DNA of 5,831 nt, from positions 1 through 5,831 of the forward strand of contig CADBSZ010000027.1 of the NCBI GenBank assembly GCA_902797525.1, in the 5' to 3' direction. Both the position numbers and the translations under genes were made by a program. Shown piece by piece: positions 1-5,659 of this stretch. Each line of letters starts with the position of its first letter. Position 1 is the first letter of the stretch. Under the pieces are notes generated by a model. That model saw only the letters and a list, made by a program, of their open reading frames with translations. It was not told where the DNA came from and ran no database searches. The stretch is from an uncultured Ruminococcus sp. GTDB lineage: Bacteria > Bacillota > Clostridia > Oscillospirales > Acutalibacteraceae.

Positions 1-143
1 AAGTCCTCTTTGCCTACGCCGCAAACGGGGCAGCACCAATCGTCGGGAAGGTCCTCAAACGCGGTGCCGGGAGCGATACCGCTGTCGGGATCGCCCTCTG
101 CGGGATCATAAATGTAGCCGCAGGGCTCGCACATATACTTCAT
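1..143 (-). CDS. Rubredoxin (3' end beyond window)
   Basis: Small one-iron electron-transfer protein of the cytoplasm; 47 codons plus two bases are visible, and the family is usually 50-55 residues, so only a few C-terminal residues are missing. Reading from the ATG at 143, the first iron-binding pair is C5-x-x-C8 in the form CEPCGY and the second is C38-x-x-C41 in CPVCG, with the usual spacing. Typical rubredoxin core residues follow: Y10, Y12, D13, P14, the G17-D18 turn, F29, L32, P33, W36 and GVGK after the second pair. An AAAGGAG ribosome binding site lies at 155-161. The gene follows ddh on the same strand after 60 bases and is probably the last visible gene of the nadB-nadC-ddh operon. 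Its partner is not shown; rubredoxins commonly serve oxygen or peroxide reduction in anaerobes. An extra cysteine (C37) sits next to the iron ligand C38. Confidence 0.95.
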   Translation of the reverse strand, partial: MKYMCEPCGYIYDPAEGDPDSGIAPGTAFEDLPDDWCCPVCGVGKED

Positions 144-179
144 AATACCAATTTCTCCTTTCATTATTTTTAAAACACA

Positions 180-193
180 GCCGATGAAACGGC
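180..193 (-). other. Small hairpin between ddh and rubredoxin
   Basis: In the ddh-rubredoxin spacer the minus strand reads GCCG, a six-base loop TTTCAT, then CGGC, followed by TGTGTTTT. The stem is only four pairs and the T-run is interrupted, so this is at best a weak partial terminator or processing site that could lower rubredoxin expression relative to ddh. It could also be chance. No convincing separate promoter for rubredoxin is visible in the 60-base gap. Confidence 0.2.
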
Positions 194-203
194 ATGAATT
201 ACC

Positions 204-1181
204 TTATAACAAATGCGCTCTCAGCTCTTCGCCGCTCTGCGCGCACAAATAAGCCGGCGCGATGTCAAACACGGTCTTGGCGCCGCTTGCGCCCTCGGCG
301 TTCAGTCTTGCCGCCGCTCTTGCGTAGGCAACCAGAACGGAGCCGGTGAACTCGGGGTTGGAGTCGAGCTTTAAGCTGTATTCAATCACATGCTTTACGC
401 CGTCGGAGGACTCGCCCGAATAAATCACCGAGCCGCCGTGGGGCAGACCGCTGTGATTTTTCTTCATTTCCTCGGCAGAAATAAAGGTAACGGTGGTGTC
501 GTAGTCCGAGAAGTAGTTGGGCATGGTTTTGATTTCGTTTTCGATTTTTGCCAAATCCGCGCCCTCCTCGGCAACGACAAAGCACTCTCTGGTGTGCTTT
601 TCGCGCGTGGTCAGAGTGGGATTTTCGCCGTTGCGAACGCTCTCAAGCGCCGCAGGCACGGGCACGGTGTACTGGCGCGCGTCAACAACGCCCTCAATTC
701 TTCTCACCGCGTCGGAATGTCCCTGGCTGACGCCCTTGCCCCAGAAGGTGTAGTCCTTGCCGTCGGGCAAAACCGCGTGCGCATACACTCTGCTGACAGA
801 GAACATGCCGGGGTCCCAGCCGCAGGAAATAATGCCGATTTTGCCTGCCGCCTTGCTTGCCTTGTCCACGTTTGCAAAGTGCTCGGGCACTCTTGCGTGG
901 GTGTCAAAGCTGTCGATGACGTTGTACATCGCCGCGTATTTGGGCGTCATCTCGGGCAGGTCGGTTGCGCTGCCGCCGCAGATCACCAACACGTCGATGT
1001 CCTCCTTGCCGGTATCCAGCGCGGCGGTGCTTTTCACCGCAACGCCCTCTGTGTTGATGCTCAGCGCAGCAGGATCTCTTCTTGTGTAAACGGCGACAAG
1101 CTGCATGTCGCTGTTCTTTTTAATCGCCGCCTCAACGCCCCTGCCGAGGTTTCCGTAACCCAAAATACCGATTTTTACCAT
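204..1181 (-). CDS. ddh: meso-Diaminopimelate D-dehydrogenase
   Basis: NADPH-dependent enzyme that converts tetrahydrodipicolinate plus ammonia to meso-diaminopimelate in one step, bypassing the acylated intermediates of the usual lysine/peptidoglycan route; cytoplasmic. The 325-residue product matches the family length (about 320-327). The N-terminal Rossmann domain opens with GYGNLGR (residues 8-14) and continues through TRRDP near 33-37 and CGGSATDLPE (68-77). Family hallmarks follow: DSFDTH (90-95), GWDPGMFS (121-128), WGKGVSQGHSDAVRRI (147-162), MPNYF (220-224), HGG (248-250) and KLDSNPEFT (271-279). I aligned it from memory with the Corynebacterium glutamicum enzyme, and the match runs end to end. 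The start is supported by GGAGG at 1191-1195, nine bases before the ATG. The gene lies 29 bases downstream of nadC with no clear promoter between, so co-transcription is likely. It shares aspartate as an ultimate precursor with NadB. Confidence 0.96.
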   Translation of the reverse strand: MVKIGILGYGNLGRGVEAAIKKNSDMQLVAVYTRRDPAALSINTEGVAVKSTAALDTGKEDIDVLVICGGSATDLPEMTPKYAAMYNVIDSFDTHARVPEHFANVDKASKAAGKIGIISCGWDPGMFSVSRVYAHAVLPDGKDYTFWGKGVSQGHSDAVRRIEGVVDARQYTVPVPAALESVRNGENPTLTTREKHTRECFVVAEEGADLAKIENEIKTMPNYFSDYDTTVTFISAEEMKKNHSGLPHGGSVIYSGESSDGVKHVIEYSLKLDSNPEFTGSVLVAYARAAARLNAEGASGAKTVFDIAPAYLCAQSGEELRAHLL

Positions 1182-1210
1182 TTGCTTTTACCTCCATAAA
1201 AAGATTTATA

Positions 1211-2050
1211 TCAATCGCTGATTTTCAGCGAGATATCAAACGCCTTGACCGAATGGGTGAGCGCGCCCATCGAAATAATGTCAACGCCGGTTTCGGCGAT
1301 TTCGCGCAGCCTTTCGTCCGTAATGCCGCCGCTGGCCTCCAGCAGCGCTCTGCCGGCGGTGATTTCAACCGCCTCGCGCATTTGCTCGGTGCTCATGTTG
1401 TCGAGCATAATCACGTCCACGCCTGCCTCCAGCGCCTGTCCCAGCTCGTCGAGGGTGCGCACCTCCAGCTCCACCTTGGTCATGTGGCCGAGCTTTGCCT
1501 TCAGCTTGGCGACGGCGCTTGCAATTCCGCCGCCCGCGTCAACGTGGTTGTCCTTCAGCATTGCCGCGTCGGACAGGTTGTAGCGGTGGTTTTTGCCGCC
1601 GCCGACGGTCACGGCATATTTTTGCAGCGGCCGCAGGCCGGGCAGGGTTTTGCGCGTGTCGGCAATGCTCGCGTTGGTGCCTTTGACCAGCTCAACCGCC
1701 TTGTGCGTCGCGGTGGCAACGCCGCTCATGTGCTGAATCAAATTCAGCGCGGTGCGCTCGCCCTTTAAAAGGGTGCGCGTTTTGCCCTTGATTTCGGCGA
1801 TGATGTCGCCCTTTTCAAGCAGGTCGCCGTCGTGCTTATACACCGTCGCCTCAAAGCCCTGCGGCTGCAACAGCGTGAACACGCGCAGCGCTGCGTCAAT
1901 GCCGCACAGCACGCCGTTGTCCTTGGCGAGAAAACGCGCGGTGTTTTCCTGCTCCTCGTCAATCAAACAGTCGGTGGTGACGTCGAGATAGTTGATGTCC
2001 TCGAGCAGCGCAGTTTTGATGATTTCGTCTATATAAATGCTGTTAATCAT
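1211..2050 (-). CDS. nadC: Nicotinate-nucleotide pyrophosphorylase (quinolinate phosphoribosyltransferase)
   Basis: Catalyses quinolinate plus PRPP to nicotinate mononucleotide, CO2 and pyrophosphate, the step that joins de novo quinolinate synthesis to the common NAD pathway; cytoplasmic. The product has 279 residues, normal for the family. An N-terminal domain (about 1-110) ends in ERTALNLIQHMSGVAT (98-113), typical of the PRTase family. The barrel domain carries DTRKTLPGLR (131-140), GGGKNHRYNL (150-159), KDNH (166-169), VELEV (193-197), IMLDNM (214-219), EASGGI (238-243) and ISMGALTHS (259-267). These include the basic residues (R133, K134, H155, R156) that bind quinolinate and PRPP in characterised enzymes. 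The ATG overlaps the nadB stop as ATGA, and a strong AGGGAGGG at 2057-2064 lies inside the nadB end, indicating translational coupling. Confidence 0.97.
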   Translation of the reverse strand: MINSIYIDEIIKTALLEDINYLDVTTDCLIDEEQENTARFLAKDNGVLCGIDAALRVFTLLQPQGFEATVYKHDGDLLEKGDIIAEIKGKTRTLLKGERTALNLIQHMSGVATATHKAVELVKGTNASIADTRKTLPGLRPLQKYAVTVGGGKNHRYNLSDAAMLKDNHVDAGGGIASAVAKLKAKLGHMTKVELEVRTLDELGQALEAGVDVIMLDNMSTEQMREAVEITAGRALLEASGGITDERLREIAETGVDIISMGALTHSVKAFDISLKISD

Positions 2051-3513
2051 TGGTTACCCTCCCTGACCTCGTCAAGAATAATGCTCGCGACAACCGCAAT
2101 GCTTTTCGCCTCAACAAAGTCCGAGGTGATTTCATAGTTCTCGCTGAACAGCTGTTTAATGATTTCCTCAATTTCCCGGTAGCTTTCCTCGTATTTTTCG
2201 GGCTTGGGCAGGACAAAATAAGCGTCCTGAAGGATTTTGCGGATTTTGGAACGGAAGCCGTGCGGAATCGGTTTGCCCGTAATCGGACGGTGCGCAGGCT
2301 CCAGACCGAGCGGCCGTCTGCCGTATTTTTTCAGGCGGCGCGTAATGTCCTCTGCCGCGGTGCGCGAATACACCAGCGCCTCGAGCAGCGAGTTGCTTGC
2401 CAGGCGGTTGGCGCCGTGAACGCCCGTGTGGGCGCATTCGCCGGCGGCGTAAAGACCGTCGATGGACGTGCGCGAATTCAAATCAACGTCAATGCCGCCC
2501 ATCAGATAGTGCTGACAGGGGAACACGGGGATTCTGTCCCGGGTGATGTCCACGCCCTCCTCCAGGCAGCGCTCGTAAATCATCGGAAAGCGCTCCCGCA
2601 CAAAGTCCGCAGGCTTGTGGGTGATGTCGAGATAAAAGTCCTGACTGCCGGTTTTAACGGATTCGCGGATAATCGCGTCGGACACCACGTCGCGCGGAGC
2701 CAGCTCGCCGCGCTTGTCATAGTCAAAGGCAAAGCGCTCGCCGTTGCAGTTGAGCAGCACCGCGCCCTCGCCGCGCACCGCCTCGCTGATTAAAAACCGC
2801 TCTCTGCCCTTGTCCGCCGCAAAGGCGGTGGGGTGAAACTGCACGCGCGACAGGTTGCGGATGTTGGCGCCCAGCATATGCGCAAAGGCAATTCCGTCGC
2901 CGGTGGCAATCGCGGAGTTGGTGGTGTATTGGTACACGCGGCCGATGCCGCCCGTGGCGAAAATGCAGTAGTTGCAGCCGTAATAATGCGGCTCGCCGCC
3001 GCGCAAAATACTTAAATAGAAGCCGTTGAGGGTTTTGTGAATGGAATACAGCAGCGCGTTGTCGAGCATGTCCACATTCGGAAGCGTCTGCACCACCTCA
3101 ATCAGCGCGTCAACAATCGCCTTGCCGGTGGAATCCTTGTGGTGTACAATGCGGTGGCGGCTGTGGCCGGCTTCCAGCGTGCGGCACATGGTGCCGTCGG
3201 GGTTGAGGTCAAAGTCCACGCCCAGCTCCTTGATGCGCAGCACATCCGCAGGGCCTTCCTTGACGAGCTTTTCCACCGCCGAAAGGGTGTTTTTATACTT
3301 GCCGGCAATCAGCGTGTCGTTGATGTGCAGGCGGTAATTGTCGTGCACCGTGTCAAGCACACAGGCAACGCCGCCCTGCGCCAGAGAACTGTTTGACAGC
3401 GGCAGCTCGCGCTTTGACACCAGCAAAACGCTGACGTCACGGGGAAAATTGATTGCGGCGTAAAGCCCTGCCGCGCCGGTGCCGACGATGACGACGTCAT
3501 ATCTTTTGTCCAT
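2047..3513 (-). CDS. nadB: L-Aspartate oxidase
   Basis: FAD flavoprotein that oxidises L-aspartate to iminoaspartate, the first step of de novo NAD synthesis. In anaerobes fumarate is the likely electron acceptor. The 488-residue product starts with the dinucleotide-binding motif GTGAAGL (11-17). Succinate-dehydrogenase-family motifs follow: SNSSLAQGGVA (40-50), the substrate-loop glutamate E114 in TLEAGHS, HHKDSTG (124-130), ATGGIG (186-191), QFHPTA with H227, SEAVRGEGA (243-251), APRDVVSDA with R274, CQHYLMGG with H335, and GLYAAGECAHTGVHGANRLASNSLLEAL (from 353) with R370. By position, E114, H227, R274, H335 and R370 correspond to active-site residues of E. coli NadB. A helical C-terminal domain runs from about 420, but the usual SRGxH tail is absent, making the protein about 50 residues shorter than E. 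coli NadB. AGAGG at 3521-3525 supports the start. It is the first gene of the minus-strand operon. Confidence 0.96.
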   Translation of the reverse strand: MDKRYDVVIVGTGAAGLYAAINFPRDVSVLLVSKRELPLSNSSLAQGGVACVLDTVHDNYRLHINDTLIAGKYKNTLSAVEKLVKEGPADVLRIKELGVDFDLNPDGTMCRTLEAGHSRHRIVHHKDSTGKAIVDALIEVVQTLPNVDMLDNALLYSIHKTLNGFYLSILRGGEPHYYGCNYCIFATGGIGRVYQYTTNSAIATGDGIAFAHMLGANIRNLSRVQFHPTAFAADKGRERFLISEAVRGEGAVLLNCNGERFAFDYDKRGELAPRDVVSDAIIRESVKTGSQDFYLDITHKPADFVRERFPMIYERCLEEGVDITRDRIPVFPCQHYLMGGIDVDLNSRTSIDGLYAAGECAHTGVHGANRLASNSLLEALVYSRTAAEDITRRLKKYGRRPLGLEPAHRPITGKPIPHGFRSKIRKILQDAYFVLPKPEKYEESYREIEEIIKQLFSENYEITSDFVEAKSIAVVASIILDEVREGNQ

Positions 3514-3524
3514 TGTGAAACCTC

Positions 3525-3553
3525 TTTACAAAGTGAAGGAATTATACTATACT
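3525..3553 (+). promoter_or_regulatory. Predicted sigma-A promoter for hflX
   Basis: TTTACA at 3525-3530 (five of six matches to the -35 consensus), a 17-base spacer, and TATACT at 3548-3553 (five of six to the -10). Predicted transcription start is near 3560, giving a leader of about 80 bases before hflX. The -35 overlaps the nadB ribosome binding site on the other strand. The promoter faces the predicted nadB promoter. Confidence 0.55.
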
Positions 3554-3564
3554 ATTGGCAATAG
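3552..3564. repeat. 13-base palindrome CTATTGgCAATAG
   Basis: Six-base arms CTATTG and CAATAG around a single central G, directly downstream of and overlapping the plus-strand -10 element. It shares its right arm AATAG with the adjoining 17-base palindrome, so three copies of CTATT/AATAG are arranged head-to-tail at 3552, 3560 and 3572. Symmetry of this kind fits a dimeric repressor site, but I do not recognise it as a site for a named regulator. Confidence 0.5.
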
Positions 3565-3576
3565 GGGAGCCCTATT
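3560..3576. repeat. 17-base palindrome AATAGGGgagCCCTATT between face-to-face promoters
   Basis: Perfect seven-base arms AATAGGG and CCCTATT with a three-base centre. Both predicted transcription starts (about 3560 on plus and about 3577 on minus) fall at its edges, so it could act as a shared operator. It would also place a hairpin at the extreme 5' end of both mRNAs. NAD-biosynthesis genes in Bacillota are often controlled by the niacin-responsive repressor NiaR; whether that protein binds here is inference only. Confidence 0.5.
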
Positions 3577-3583
3577 CCTTTTT

Positions 3584-3612
3584 ATTATACTACAACCTTA
3601 TAAATTAGTAAA
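3584..3612 (-). promoter_or_regulatory. Predicted sigma-A promoter for the nadB-nadC-ddh-rubredoxin operon
   Basis: On the minus strand TTTACT (3612-3607, four of six to the -35), a 17-base spacer, then a perfect TATAAT (3589-3584). Predicted start is near 3577, about 64 bases upstream of the nadB ATG. A second TATAAT at 3546-3541 lacks a reasonable -35 and is less likely. Confidence 0.55.
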
Positions 3613-3640
3613 GTAAAAATACCGAAAAAAGGAAACCAAT

Positions 3641-4888
3641 ATGATTGACAACGGAGAAAAAATTGCACGCGCGCTGCTGGTGTGCGTGGACACGGGCGCG
3701 TATGACGCCGAAGCCTCGCTTGACGAGCTGTTTGAGCTGGTAAAAAGCGCCGGTGCGCAGCCTGTTTTGTCGCTGACGCAAAAGCTCGGCCGCGCGGAAA
3801 GCGCGACCTATGTCGGCACGGGCAAGCTGGCTGAAATGACCGACATCTGCCGCGGGCAGGAAATCGACCTGATTGTGGCGGACAGCGAGCTGTCGCCCAC
3901 GCAGATAAAAAATATCGAAAACGCCACCGACGTGCGCGTGATTGACCGCACCACGCTGATTCTTGACATCTTTGCCCTGCGCGCAAGGAGCAGGGAGGGC
4001 AAGCTGCAGGTGGAGCTGGCGCAGCTCAAATACATGCTGCCGCGCCTGACCGGCAAGGGCATTGAAATGTCGCGCCTCGGCGGCGGCATCGGCACGCGCG
4101 GCCCGGGCGAAACAAAAATTGAAACCGACCGCCGCCACATTCGCCGCCGCATGGAAACGCTCAAGGAGGAGCTGGCGGAAATTGAAAAGCACCGCCAAAT
4201 GCTGCGGCGCCGCCGCGAAAAGGACGGCGTGATTACCTGCGCGATTGTGGGCTACACCAACGCCGGCAAGTCCACGCTGATGAACACCCTCACCGACGCG
4301 GGCGTGCTGGCGCAGGACAAGCTGTTTGCCACGCTCGACCCGACCTCGCGCGCGCTGCGCCTGCCCGGCGGCGTCAGCGTGATGCTGATTGACACCGTCG
4401 GCCTGGTCAGACGGCTGCCGCACCATTTGGTCGACGCGTTCCGCTCCACACTTGAGGAAGCCGCGCAGTCGGACATCATCATCAATTTGTGCGACGCGTC
4501 CAGCGAGGAGGCGCGCGTGCATTTGAACGTGACGCGCGATTTGCTCGATTCGCTCGGCTGCGGCGACCGCCCGGTGCTCACCGTGCTCAACAAGTGCGAT
4601 TTGCTCGACGACTCGCTGCTCGCGCAGGATTTTAATTCCTACATCAAAATCAGCGCCAAAAACGGCGACGGCATCGACGCGCTTTTGCAGGCGATTGAGG
4701 ACAACCTGCCGGTGCGCATGAAGCGCGTGAAGCTGCTGGTTCCCTTTGCCAAGGCAGGGCTTGTCAGCGACATCCGCGACAGCGGCACCCTGATTCACGA
4801 GGAATACACCGCCGGGGGCGTTGCCGTGGAGGCGGTTGTGGACGAAATCCTTTACGCAAAGCTGCGGCAATTTGAGGAAAAGTATTGA
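3641..4888 (+). CDS. hflX: HflX-type ribosome-associated GTPase
   Basis: GTPase that binds the 50S subunit; in studied bacteria it splits stalled or hibernating 70S ribosomes, for example after heat or antibiotic stress. The 415 residues match the family (about 410-430). The N-terminal HflX domain (about 1-195) includes VGTGKL (58-63), the DRTTLILDIF segment (102-111) and the glycine-rich linker RLGGGIGTRGPGETKIE (145-161), followed by a basic, probably helical stretch (163-193). The G domain shows G1 GYTNAGKS (204-211), G2 in TLDPTSR (231-237), G3 DTVG (251-254), the HflX-typical LPHHLVDAFRSTLEE (259-273), G4 NKCD (317-320) and G5 SAK (338-340). The C-terminal domain (about 358-415) carries the EEYTAGG segment. 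The start follows a modest AAGGA at 3629-3633. It is transcribed away from nadB; the downstream PAP2 gene begins 41 bases later and seems to have its own promoter. Confidence 0.97.
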   Translation: MIDNGEKIARALLVCVDTGAYDAEASLDELFELVKSAGAQPVLSLTQKLGRAESATYVGTGKLAEMTDICRGQEIDLIVADSELSPTQIKNIENATDVRVIDRTTLILDIFALRARSREGKLQVELAQLKYMLPRLTGKGIEMSRLGGGIGTRGPGETKIETDRRHIRRRMETLKEELAEIEKHRQMLRRRREKDGVITCAIVGYTNAGKSTLMNTLTDAGVLAQDKLFATLDPTSRALRLPGGVSVMLIDTVGLVRRLPHHLVDAFRSTLEEAAQSDIIINLCDASSEEARVHLNVTRDLLDSLGCGDRPVLTVLNKCDLLDDSLLAQDFNSYIKISAKNGDGIDALLQAIEDNLPVRMKRVKLLVPFAKAGLVSDIRDSGTLIHEEYTAGGVAVEAVVDEILYAKLRQFEEKY

Positions 4889-4905
4889 ATCAGCCTCAGG
4901 TTTTT
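4871..4905 (+). terminator. Weak terminator-like hairpin spanning the hflX stop codon
   Basis: TTTGAGG at 4871-4877 can pair with CCTCAGG at 4894-4900 (five Watson-Crick pairs plus two G-U), with a 16-base loop holding the hflX stop codon, followed at once by five Ts (4901-4905). The stem is weak and the loop long, so termination would be partial at best. Confidence 0.22.
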
Positions 4906-4913
4906 GTTATAAT
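4885..4913 (+). promoter_or_regulatory. Predicted extended -10 promoter for the PAP2 phosphatase
   Basis: TTGAAT at 4885-4890 (four of six), whose bases include the hflX stop codon, is followed by a 17-base spacer and a perfect TATAAT at 4908-4913 preceded by TGT, which fits the extended -10 pattern TGnTATAAT. The predicted start near 4920 would leave a leader of only about 10 bases and would begin inside the ribosome binding site. Confidence 0.45.
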
Positions 4914-4916
4914 AAA

Positions 4917-4925
4917 AAAGGTGAT
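4917..4925 (+). promoter_or_regulatory. Ribosome binding site that sets the PAP2 start
   Basis: AAAGGTGAT matches the right-hand part of the full anti-16S complement AAGGAGGTGATC, and the ATG at 4930 sits four bases after it. No comparable site precedes the in-frame TTG at 4885, which overlaps the hflX stop, so the ATG at 4930 is preferred. Confidence 0.7.
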
Positions 4926-4929
4926 AAAC

Positions 4930-5481
4930 ATGGATTTTATCGTTTCAATTGACTTTGCCATATTGGACGCGCTGCAACAGCTTCGCTGCGCGTTTTTGGA
5001 CTGGTTTTTCGCATTTTTCAGCTATATCGGCGAAGTCGGAATCATTTGGATTGCGGCAGGCGTTGCGCTGCTGTTTTTCCGCAAAACGCGCGCCGCGGGC
5101 GTTATGGTGCTCACCGCGCTGGCGCTCGGCTTTTTAATCGGCGACATCGGCATCAAGCACCTGATTCAGCGGCCACGCCCGTTTTTGGTGAATACCGACG
5201 TCAACCTCTTTATCAGCGCGCCCTCAGGCTTCAGCTTTCCGTCCGGCCACAGCACCGCTGCCATGGCGGCGACCACCGTGCTGCTGTGCACGCACAAAAA
5301 GCTCGGCTTCATCGCTCTGCCTGTTGCGGTTTTGATTATGCTTTCGCGGCTCTACAACTATGTGCACTATCCCACCGACGTCCTCTGCGGCGCGGTGCTC
5401 GGCATTTTCAGCGCGCTGGTGGTTGTGTTTGTGTTTCGCAAAACAGGCTTGGAGAAAAAGCGGATTTTTCAATCATCCTGA
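4930..5481 (+). CDS. PAP2-family membrane phosphatase (possible undecaprenyl-diphosphate or lipid phosphatase)
   Basis: Small integral membrane phosphatase, 183 residues from the chosen ATG. All three motifs of the family are intact: K76-x6-R83-P84, PSGH at 104-107 with catalytic-acid H107, and S139-R140-x5-H146-x3-D150 with the nucleophile H146 and its partner D150. Hydrophobic segments at about 22-34, 36-50, 56-75, 109-121, 124-138 and 150-169 suggest the usual six-helix fold, with the active site at the outer face of the membrane. The short length resembles BcrC/YbjG-type enzymes, which recycle undecaprenyl diphosphate for cell-wall synthesis, but lipid-phosphate phosphatases share the same motifs and the substrate cannot be decided from sequence. 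The C-terminus is basic (RKTGLEKKR). A longer form from TTG at 4885 would add 15 residues (to 198) but has no ribosome binding site. The neighbour hflX does not clarify its function. Confidence 0.9.
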   Translation: MDFIVSIDFAILDALQQLRCAFLDWFFAFFSYIGEVGIIWIAAGVALLFFRKTRAAGVMVLTALALGFLIGDIGIKHLIQRPRPFLVNTDVNLFISAPSGFSFPSGHSTAAMAATTVLLCTHKKLGFIALPVAVLIMLSRLYNYVHYPTDVLCGAVLGIFSALVVVFVFRKTGLEKKRIFQSS

Positions 5482-5497
5482 TGATATCATGATTGAA
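5468..5497. repeat. Inverted repeat across the PAP2 stop codon
   Basis: Arms TTCAATCAT (5468-5476) and ATGATTGAA (5489-5497), nine perfect pairs with a 12-base loop that contains the stop codon; ATGATATCAT at 5481-5490 is a further self-complementary stretch. No T-run follows in either direction, so it is not a canonical intrinsic terminator. It may protect the mRNA 3' end or be chance. Confidence 0.35.
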
Positions 5498-5517
5498 TCA
5501 AAGATGTAACGATTGCA

Positions 5518-5538
5518 GGGGCGAGCATTGCCCGCCCG
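5518..5538. repeat. GC-rich hairpin, possible dispersed intergenic repeat
   Basis: GGGCGAGC (5519-5526) and GCCCGCCC (5530-5537) pair over eight positions with one A-C mismatch around the loop ATT. The pattern AGGGGCG...CATTG...CGCCCG resembles GGGGCG/CGCCC intergenic repeats that I recall from clostridial genomes; this is from memory and unchecked. The surrounding spacer (5482-5669) has no ORF with a credible start and ribosome binding site. Confidence 0.4.
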
Positions 5539-5570
5539 TTGCGCCGACGTTGCTTTCCCGTCTGTGTTTT

Positions 5571-5591
5571 GACGGTTATTCTGTCTTTTTT
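5571..5591 (+). terminator. Candidate weak intrinsic terminator after the PAP2 gene
   Basis: GACGG (5571-5575) and CTGTC (5581-5585) form a five-pair stem including one G-U, with loop TTATT and then six Ts (5586-5591). It is weak in stem strength but has the right geometry. The same GACGG can instead pair with CCGTC at 5558-5562. Confidence 0.3.
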
Positions 5592-5659
5592 CAACCCCTT
5601 ACATCATCACTGAATATGGGTTGCAAAATAATGAATCAATCAGGTTGACGTGCGCTTTC

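Noticed and set aside
390..1199. Plus-strand open frame (269 codons) antisense to ddh
   Set aside because: It is a shadow of the clearly conserved ddh frame, with low-complexity composition and no ribosome binding site.
1205..1233. TATAAA on the minus strand in the nadC-ddh gap as a ddh promoter
   Set aside because: The correctly spaced -35 position reads TCTCGC, so there is no support; simple co-transcription is preferred.
2050..2793. Plus-strand open frame (247 codons) antisense to nadB, with similar ones across nadC
   Set aside because: Same cause: no motifs, and it lies opposite highly conserved nadB residues.
3541..3546. Second minus-strand TATAAT upstream of nadB
   Set aside because: The bases 16 to 18 upstream (CTCCCC-like, inside the palindrome) are nothing like a -35, whereas the TATAAT at 3584-3589 has TTTACT at 17 bases.
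3605..4870. Long minus-strand open frame (421 codons) antisense to hflX
   Set aside because: The hflX frame has every GTPase motif. The antisense frame gives an Arg/Ala/His/Val-rich product with no recognisable motifs, as expected from a GC-rich gene with strong third-position bias.
4885..4929. TTG start for the PAP2 gene, overlapping the hflX stop and adding 15 residues
   Set aside because: No ribosome binding site precedes it, the added residues are not family-like, and AAAGGTGAT sits correctly before the ATG at 4930.
5592..5623. CAACCC/GGGTTG inverted repeat
   Set aside because: Only six pairs with a 20-base loop and no T-run; likely chance.
5645..5650. TTGACG as a -35 element
   Set aside because: No -10-like hexamer lies 16-18 bases downstream, and the SRP RNA -10 is 42 bases away.
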